Part shown: one piece after another, positions 7,068 to 10,768 of the stretch | Numbering within the stretch: position 1 is the first letter of the stretch | How the letters are laid out: each line of letters begins with the position of its first letter | Assembly: GCA_019233415.1 (NCBI GenBank) | Contig: JAFAMK010000144.1 | Span: forward strand, 1-10,768 | Origin: Vulcanimicrobiota bacterium | GTDB taxonomy: Bacteria; Vulcanimicrobiota; Vulcanimicrobiia; Vulcanimicrobiales; Vulcanimicrobiaceae | Reading direction: 5' to 3' | DNA length: 10,768 nt | Notes under the pieces: generated by a model | Seen by the model: only the letters and a program-made list of their open reading frames with translations | Databases searched by the model: none | Told to the model about the DNA's origin: nothing | Made by a program: the position numbers and the translations under genes

Positions 7068-7330
7068 TCGAGGTCGGCTTCGAGCGCCTCCGCGGTGCGC
7101 TGCATGACCTTCGCGAGCAGCGCGATCGCGCCGGCTCGGTTGGTGTTCAGCAGCATGTACTGCATGCGGTCGTTCGGATGCAAGACGACGAACACACCCT
7201 TGCTGCCTTGCGTGATCGACTTGAGGATGCGGTCGATGAACGCTTTGTCCTCGTCGTCAAGCTGAATCGCGCCGCCCTCTTCCTTGAGGAGGTCGCGGAG
7301 AAAAGTATCGAGGTTCTCAGGGACGTCCAT
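7064..7330 (-). CDS. Hypothetical protein, 88 aa
   Basis: An acidic, soluble small protein without signal peptide or membrane segment; I do not recognise a named family. It starts MDVPENLDTFLRDLLKEEGG. A helical stretch (about 28-42) is followed by a beta/alpha unit, GVFVVLHPNDRMQYMLLN (45-62), and a long C-terminal helix, NRAGAIALLAKVMQRTAEAL (64-83). Well-ordered hydrophobic spacing and codon use argue that it is a real gene. The ATG at 7330 is the only usual start; a GAGGGTG-like stretch lies rather far upstream. It is transcribed toward the protease gene, and the two stop codons share bases in TTAG at 7064-7067, leaving no room for a terminator between them. Upstream it shares a 160-nt divergent region with the gene at 7491. 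Confidence 0.8.
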   Translation of the reverse strand: MDVPENLDTFLRDLLKEEGGAIQLDDEDKAFIDRILKSITQGSKGVFVVLHPNDRMQYMLLNTNRAGAIALLAKVMQRTAEALEADLD

Positions 7331-7490
7331 AGCTGCGCGAAAAGCACCCTCGTTCGGTACGAGCGTTCTCTGCTTCTGGGTATCGGCCGGCGGCGTGGAA
7401 AGTGAAGGCCCAGATCACACTTGATCAAGTCTGAGTAAGCCTTGCCATGCCCCTGGCGGACAGGAAGGGTTCGGCCGATTACTTCGGTGT
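7331..7490. other. Divergent intergenic region with palindromes
   Basis: A 160-nt gap between divergent starts at 7330 (minus) and 7491 (plus). It is less GC-rich than its surroundings. It contains a perfect 12-bp palindrome (7419-7430) and a hairpin CTCGT/ACGAG with a 5-nt loop (7349-7353 with 7359-7363). It must hold promoters for both genes, but I see no convincing -35/-10 pair. TTGCCA at 7442-7447 is the best -35 candidate on the plus strand and lacks a good -10 partner. Confidence 0.5.
7419..7430. promoter_or_regulatory. Perfect 12-bp palindrome, candidate operator
   Basis: ACTTGATCAAGT reads identically on both strands and lies in the middle of the divergent intergenic region, 61 nt from the ATG at 7491 and 89 nt from the ATG at 7330. 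A dyad of this size in this position is typical of a dimeric helix-turn-helix regulator site. The regulator is not identifiable, and chance occurrence cannot be ruled out for a single copy. Confidence 0.4.
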
Positions 7491-7931
7491 ATGCGACGGT
7501 TTATCACCGCAGCAGCGCTGTCGTTAGCGACGGCGCTGGCTCCGCTTTGCGCGTCGGCCGATACCGAACCAACGGTCGCGGCGGTCTACGCGGTTCCCCG
7601 CGGCGTGACGTTTCCGCGCTTCGAGCACACCGCGCCGCCGCGCCCGCGCGTGCCGGCACTCATGCTCGTGTACGTGCTGCAAGCGTACGACGCGGTGCAG
7701 ACGTCGATCGCGTTGCGCGCACACAACCGCTACGAGCAGAACGGTTCGATGCGGCCGTTCTCGCACGGCGGGCTGCCGACGATCGCGCTCGGTTTCGCGC
7801 TGGGCGACCTGACGCGCGCGCGCCTGCTGCGTCACGCGCCGGAAGAAGTCAGCGAGTCGGCGAATGCGGCGCAGGCGCTCGCCAACCTGGACGGGATCTT
7901 GAACACACGGCGGACGCTGCGCGCGCCGTAG
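7491..7931 (+). CDS. Small exported/membrane protein, possibly DUF5658-like
   Basis: 146 aa. An N-terminal signal sequence (MRRF, then a hydrophobic core at about 5-18, with a probable cleavage site after ASA at about 23) is followed by two hydrophobic stretches (about 54-76 and 93-105). The segment LQAYDAVQTSIALRAHNRYE followed by QNGSMRPF resembles the D-x-x-T-x-x-x-L ... E-x-N-P-x pattern of small DUF5658-type membrane proteins, but that is only a pattern match. No catalytic motif is visible. The ATG follows a poor Shine-Dalgarno region. mscL begins only 19 nt after the stop, so the two are probably co-transcribed, which may link this protein to the envelope or to osmotic stress. The function is unknown. 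Confidence 0.8.
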   Translation: MRRFITAAALSLATALAPLCASADTEPTVAAVYAVPRGVTFPRFEHTAPPRPRVPALMLVYVLQAYDAVQTSIALRAHNRYEQNGSMRPFSHGGLPTIALGFALGDLTRARLLRHAPEEVSESANAAQALANLDGILNTRRTLRAP

Positions 7932-7936
7932 GCGCG

Positions 7937-7943
7937 AAGGAGG
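7937..7943 (+). promoter_or_regulatory. Shine-Dalgarno AAGGAGG of mscL
   Basis: A full-consensus AAGGAGG sits 7 nt before the ACG codon at 7951, the spacing expected for initiation. No ATG, GTG or TTG lies in frame between the stop at 7900-7902 and the GTG at 8017, so this site decides in favour of the ACG start. Confidence 0.75.
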
Positions 7944-7950
7944 CCCCGCC

Positions 7951-8373
7951 ACGCTCACCGGATTTCGCGAATTCATCGCCCGCGGCAACGTCATCGACCT
8001 TGCGGTCGCGGTCGTCGTGGGTTCCGCATTTACCGCGGTCGTCAACGCGCTCGTCAAAGACTTCGTCACGCCGCTGATCGCCGCGCTGGTCGGCAAGCCG
8101 GACTTCTCGCACCTCGGCTTCACCATCAACCACGCACACTTCGCGGTCGGCGACTTCGTCAACGCCGTGCTGACGTTTGTGCTCGACGCGCTGGTGATCT
8201 ACTACGTGATCGTCGTGCCGCTGCGCATGGCGGCGGAGCGGTTCGAAGCTCCTGCCAAAGCGGTGCTCGCGCTCAAGTCGTGCCCCGAGTGCTTGAGCGA
8301 GATCCCGCAAGACGCGCGGCGCTGCAAGTACTGCACGGCGGTGCTCATTCGGCCAGGCGACGCACATACGTGA
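7951..8373 (+). CDS. mscL: Large-conductance mechanosensitive channel MscL (apparent ACG start)
   Basis: Homopentameric inner-membrane channel that opens under membrane tension to release solutes during hypo-osmotic shock. 140 aa from the ACG. The family N-terminus follows at once: LTGFREFIARGNVIDLAVAV (residues 2-21), then TM1 to about residue 46, a periplasmic loop (about 48-66), and TM2 (about 67-91) ending VPLRM. The cytoplasmic tail ends in C111-P-E-C114 and C125-K-Y-C128, a four-cysteine zinc-ribbon-like motif. Known MscLs start Met-Leu-x-Gly-Phe, which places Met exactly on the ACG codon at 7951, and an AAGGAGG sits 7 nt upstream. A GTG-only call at 8017 (residue 23) would delete most of TM1. 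The codon could be a true non-AUG start, a mutation or a base-call error. The 3' end overlaps the convergent acetyltransferase gene by 29 nt. Confidence 0.9.
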   Translation, partial: TLTGFREFIARGNVIDLAVAVVVGSAFTAVVNALVKDFVTPLIAALVGKPDFSHLGFTINHAHFAVGDFVNAVLTFVLDALVIYYVIVVPLRMAAERFEAPAKAVLALKSCPECLSEIPQDARRCKYCTAVLIRPGDAHT

Positions 8374-8794
8374 GGACGCCCTCGTCGGCGCCGGTGCGCG
8401 CGAAGCGGAGCCGCGAAAGGATGCGCAGCGCGGGACGGTTGTCGCGCCGCACGAACGCGCGCGCCGCGCGGACCCCGCGCGCGGCGAGCAGCGTCAGCGA
8501 CGCGGCGGTCAGCGCAGTTCCGAGCCCGAGCCGCCGCCGCGCGGCGACGACGACGATCCCCAGCTCCGCGTCCTCGCCGCACGGGGCATAGTCCAGCAGG
8601 CCGACCAGCGCGCCGACGTCGTCGACGCTCACGAGCGCGCCGTGGTCGCCGAACGCGGTCAGCTCGCCGAGCAGCCATTCCGCCGCGGCCCGCGAAGGCG
8701 CGTGAAAGCGGTCGAGCAAGTCGCGCGGGCGCAGTGCCGCGAGAAACGACGCCAGCGGCTCGGCGTCGCGCGCGTCCAACGAGCGGATCGTCAT
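8345..8794 (-). CDS. GNAT-family N-acetyltransferase
   Basis: A 149-aa single-domain GNAT enzyme that transfers an acyl group from acyl-CoA to an unknown acceptor in the cytoplasm. It opens MTIRSLDARDAEPLASFLAA, the usual beta1-alpha1 region. Beta4 and motif A are LGIVVVAARRRLGLGTALT (residues 78-96), where RRRLGLG is the Q/R-x-x-G-x-G/A pyrophosphate loop. Motif B is VRRDNRPALRILSRLRFART (114-133), with the typical N-x-x-A-x-x-x-x-x-x-x-G/R-F pattern. The ATG at 8794 has a TGAGGG Shine-Dalgarno a few bases upstream. The gene is divergent from the amine oxidase (79 nt apart) and converges on mscL with a 29-nt overlap. The substrate cannot be told from sequence or context. Confidence 0.9.
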   Translation of the reverse strand: MTIRSLDARDAEPLASFLAALRPRDLLDRFHAPSRAAAEWLLGELTAFGDHGALVSVDDVGALVGLLDYAPCGEDAELGIVVVAARRRLGLGTALTAASLTLLAARGVRAARAFVRRDNRPALRILSRLRFARTGADEGVLTYVRRLAE

Positions 8795-8873
8795 CGACCC
8801 TCACGCTAGGCAGCCGCAGGTAGACCGGTCAAGTGCCGCAGCCGTCGGGCAGCCGGATGCGTTCTTGTTCCCG

Positions 8874-10205
8874 ATGGAGCTGCGAACCGAGATCGTGGTG
8901 CTGGGCGCCGGTGCGGCCGGCCTTGCCGCCGCGCGCGTCCTCTCGCAAGCCGGCGTGCCGGCGGTCGTGCTGGAAGCGCGCGAACGGATCGGCGGCCGTC
9001 TGTTCACCCGCGAAGACGTCGGGCTGCCGGTTCCGGTCGAGCTGGGCGGCGAGTTCATCCACGGCACGGCCCCCGTCAGCTTTGCGCTGCTGCGCGCTGC
9101 GCATCGCGTCGCACTCGACGTCACCGGCGAGTCGTTCACCTACGAAAACGGCGCGCTGCACATCGACGACGAAGACCGCTTCGACGTCGTCGCGCGCGTG
9201 ATGCGGCGCGCGTGCGGGCTGACCGACGACGTGAGCGCCGAGACGTTCCTGCGCGAATTGGGCGACGGCCCCGACGTCGAGCGCGAACGCCTCCTCGCGC
9301 GGCTTTTCATCCAGGGCTTCGACGCCGCCGACCCACACCGCGCGAGCGCGCGCGCGCTCGCCGAAGAGTGGAACGGCGGTGAGGACGGTCAGACCGCGCG
9401 CACGTTCCGCCCGCTCGGCGGTTACGGCCATCTCCTGCGCACGCTGCACGGCACGCTCGATCCCGAACGCGTTCAGGTGCGGCTGGCGACCGAAGCACAC
9501 GTGCTGCGGCGCCACGCAGGTGGCGTCGTCGTCGACGCGACGACGGCCGGCGGAACGCCGGTGCACGTACGGGCGCGCGCGGCGATCGTCACGCTGCCGG
9601 TCGGCGTGCTGAGCGCAGGCGGTCTGCACTTCGAGCCGCCCTTGCCGCCGGAGAAACAGGACGCGCTCGCGCACATCCTGACCGGTCCGGTCGTCAAATT
9701 GGTGCTGCAGTTTCGCACGGCGTTCTGGGAGCGGCTCGACGGCGAACGCTACCGCGACGCGGGCTTCTTCTTGCGCCCCGAGGCGGCGTTCCCGACGTTC
9801 TGGACGCTGCTTCCGCAGCGCACGCCGCTGCTGATGGCGTGGGCCGGCGGGCCGAAGGCCGCGGCGCTCGCGAATCACGACCAGACCGCGCTCGTCGCGA
9901 CCGCGCTCGACGATCTCGCAACCCTGTTCGGCGACGCGACGGAACCGCGCGACGAGCTGGAGGCCGCGTTTGTGCACGACTGGCAGCGCGATCCGTATGC
10001 GCGCGGCGCGTACAGCTACCTCGCGACCGGCGGAACCGGCGCGCGCGAGAAGCTAGCGGCGCCGGTCGACGACGTGCTGTTCTTCGCCGGCGAGGCGACG
10101 TCGCCGACCGCCGAGGCCGGCACGGCCGCCGGCGCCCTGCAAAGCGGCGAGCGCGCAGCCCGTGAAGCGCTCGACGCTTGCCGGCTAGGCTTGGGCGCCG
10201 GTTGA
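8874..10205 (+). CDS. Flavin monoamine oxidase family protein (FAD-dependent amine oxidoreductase)
   Basis: A 443-aa enzyme that would oxidatively deaminate an amine with FAD. The N-terminal dinucleotide fold is IVVLGAGAAGLAAARVLSQA (residues 7-26), then VVLEARERIGGRL (31-43) and ELGGEFIHGT (57-65), all typical of the MAO/polyamine oxidase family. Lys275 in GPVVKLVLQF matches the conserved Lys near flavin N5. MAWAGGPKAAAL (321-332), DPYARGAYSY (373-382) and the C-terminal FAD motif LFFAGEATSPTAEAGTAAGA (402-421) complete the family pattern. There is no signal peptide or C-terminal anchor, so it is probably cytoplasmic. The ATG at 8874 is chosen because the fold begins within six residues; an in-frame TTG at 8865 would add three residues. 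Shine-Dalgarno support is weak. The substrate is unknown, with amines, polyamines or amino acids all possible. Confidence 0.92.
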   Translation: MELRTEIVVLGAGAAGLAAARVLSQAGVPAVVLEARERIGGRLFTREDVGLPVPVELGGEFIHGTAPVSFALLRAAHRVALDVTGESFTYENGALHIDDEDRFDVVARVMRRACGLTDDVSAETFLRELGDGPDVERERLLARLFIQGFDAADPHRASARALAEEWNGGEDGQTARTFRPLGGYGHLLRTLHGTLDPERVQVRLATEAHVLRRHAGGVVVDATTAGGTPVHVRARAAIVTLPVGVLSAGGLHFEPPLPPEKQDALAHILTGPVVKLVLQFRTAFWERLDGERYRDAGFFLRPEAAFPTFWTLLPQRTPLLMAWAGGPKAAALANHDQTALVATALDDLATLFGDATEPRDELEAAFVHDWQRDPYARGAYSYLATGGTGAREKLAAPVDDVLFFAGEATSPTAEAGTAAGALQSGERAAREALDACRLGLGAG

Positions 10206-10218
10206 GCCAGCTACCCTG

Positions 10219-10247
10219 TTGACACGCCGGATGAGGGGTGCTAGCGT
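10219..10247 (+). promoter_or_regulatory. Sigma70-like promoter of the CBM lipoprotein gene
   Basis: A perfect TTGACA -35 (10219-10224), then a 17-nt spacer, then TAGCGT (10242-10247), which keeps the three most conserved -10 positions (TAnnnT). It lies just after the oxidase stop and about 65 nt before the TTG start, so the lipoprotein gene likely has its own transcript. Confidence 0.5.
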
Positions 10248-10249
10248 CC

Positions 10250-10280
10250 GATCAGATCATCATCTGGTCTGACCACAGAC
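10250..10280 (+). promoter_or_regulatory. Nested inverted repeats in the 5' leader
   Basis: Just downstream of the predicted promoter are three overlapping dyads: GATCAGAT (10250-10257) against ATCTGGTC (10262-10269) with one mismatch; TGGTC-T-GACCA (10265-10275), perfect; and GTCTG (10267-10271) against CAGAC (10276-10280) around a 4-nt loop. They could be an operator at the +1 region or alternative leader hairpins. A single copy and no known consensus keep confidence low. Confidence 0.35.
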
Positions 10281-10298
10281 AGCAGACAAATCCCCACT

Positions 10299-10304
10299 GA
10301 AGGA
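10299..10304 (+). promoter_or_regulatory. Shine-Dalgarno GAAGGA deciding a TTG start
   Basis: GAAGGA lies 8 nt before the TTG at 10313. The nearby GTG at 10308 runs into a stop after one codon, so this site supports TTG as the start of the lipoprotein. Confidence 0.65.
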
Positions 10305-10312
10305 CGGGTGCT

Positions 10313-10768
10313 TTGAAGAACTCCTCGCGACTTCTGACAACAGGGAGCCTGCTTGCCTTTTCGCTGACCGCCGCCGCTTGCAGCGGCGGGGGCGGCTCGT
10401 CCGGTGCGGTCGCGCCGGCACCGGTCTCGAACGCGAACCAAACGCGCGCCGTCCAGTCGACGGGCGCGGTGACGGCCACGTTCGGTACGCTGAAGACCTG
10501 GCAGGGCGGGTTCAACGGCAAAATCACGATCGCCAACAGCGGCGCGTCGTCGACGACGTGGTCGTCGATCACGTTCGACCTCGCCGGCGGCGCCACGATC
10601 CCTAGCGGCGCATCGATCTGGGGCGCGGCGAACAGTTACACCGCCAACAGCGACGGGAGCTACACGATCACCCCGACCAAGAAGGGGGCGACCATCCCCG
10701 CGAACGGCAGCGTCGAGGTCGACTACAACGGCTCGGGGACGTTCGCAGGCGCCGGCACGACCTGCACC
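10313..10768 (+). CDS. Lipoprotein with CBM2-like carbohydrate-binding domain (partial)
   Basis: The first 152 codons of a gene that runs past the window end. The TTG start gives MKNSSRLLTTGSLLAFSLTA followed by AACSGGGGSS: a lipoprotein signal peptide with Cys23 after AAA and a Gly/Ser linker. From about residue 52 the sequence follows the CBM2 pattern: VTATFGTLKTWQGGFNGKIT, IANSGASSTTWSSITFDL, IPSGASIWGAANSY, then ITPTKKGATIPANGSVEVDY and a GSGTF end strand. Conserved Trp residues (W63, W85, W102) are the kind that bind cellulose or chitin. Only the N-terminal module is visible, so the catalytic part, perhaps a chitinase or cellulase, is outside the window and is a guess. It would sit on the cell surface or in the periplasm. 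The GAAGGA ribosome site supports the TTG start, and an own promoter is predicted upstream. Confidence 0.8.
   Translation, partial: MKNSSRLLTTGSLLAFSLTAAACSGGGGSSGAVAPAPVSNANQTRAVQSTGAVTATFGTLKTWQGGFNGKITIANSGASSTTWSSITFDLAGGATIPSGASIWGAANSYTANSDGSYTITPTKKGATIPANGSVEVDYNGSGTFAGAGTTCT

Noticed and set aside
8017..8373. GTG at 8017 as the mscL start
   Set aside because: It would cut the conserved N-terminus and most of TM1, which are clearly encoded upstream in the same frame behind a strong ribosome site.
10165..10218. Possible rho-independent terminator after the amine oxidase
   Set aside because: Only a short CCGGC/GCCGG stem inside the coding end and no U-tract, so not supported.
1..10768. 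CRISPR arrays, tRNA/rRNA genes, insertion sequences or phage genes
   Set aside because: No regularly spaced repeats, RNA gene signatures, transposase or integrase motifs were seen on either strand.

Overview
The window is very GC-rich with strongly GC-ending codons, tight gene packing, many GTG/TTG starts and several stop/start overlaps. It contains no rRNA, tRNA, CRISPR array or recognisable mobile element. AnmK and a lipobox signal peptide suggest a diderm, high-GC bacterium of the soil/oligotroph type. A phylum such as Candidatus Eremiobacterota would fit this style, but that is an impression from composition and gene types, not something the sequence proves.

Positions 1-5662, minus strand: a probable seven-gene peptidoglycan-recycling operon. 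In transcription order it holds a 100-aa unknown protein, a small secreted beta-rich protein, NagZ (GH3 beta-N-acetylglucosaminidase), a serine beta-lactamase-fold hydrolase of the YbbE/AmiE muropeptide-amidase type, AnmK (anhydro-MurNAc kinase), a BadF/NAGK-type amino-sugar kinase, and MurQ (MurNAc-6P etherase, cut by the window edge). Consecutive genes overlap by 4 nt (ATGA/GTGA) or 23 nt, or sit 1-32 nt apart. The inferred route is: NagZ splits GlcNAc from (anhydro)MurNAc, the amidase-like hydrolase strips the stem peptide, AnmK makes MurNAc-6P, the kinase phosphorylates free GlcNAc (or MurNAc), and MurQ yields GlcNAc-6P plus D-lactate.

Positions 5667-7330: a secreted protein with two retropepsin-like aspartic protease domains (plus strand), starting 5 nt from the divergent operon. 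It is followed by a convergent 88-aa unknown protein whose stop codon shares bases with the protease stop.

Positions 7491-8794: a small secreted or membrane protein (plus), then mscL (plus). The only start codon in the right place for mscL is ACG, preceded by a full AAGGAGG Shine-Dalgarno. MscL also carries a C-terminal four-cysteine zinc-ribbon-like tail. A GNAT acetyltransferase (minus) overlaps the mscL 3' end by 29 nt.

Positions 8874-10768: a flavin monoamine oxidase (plus), then a short regulatory gap with a good sigma70-like promoter and nested inverted repeats, then the start of a TTG-initiated lipoprotein with a CBM2-like carbohydrate-binding domain, cut by the window edge and possibly the front of a chitinase or cellulase-type enzyme.

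All intergenic stretches are shorter than 300 nt. The largest (7331-7490 and 10206-10312) hold the palindromes and promoter described. I see no clearly new system. The best leads are the ACG-start mscL, the mixed Firmicutes-style and Gram-negative-style recycling operon, and the two-lobed secreted retropepsin.
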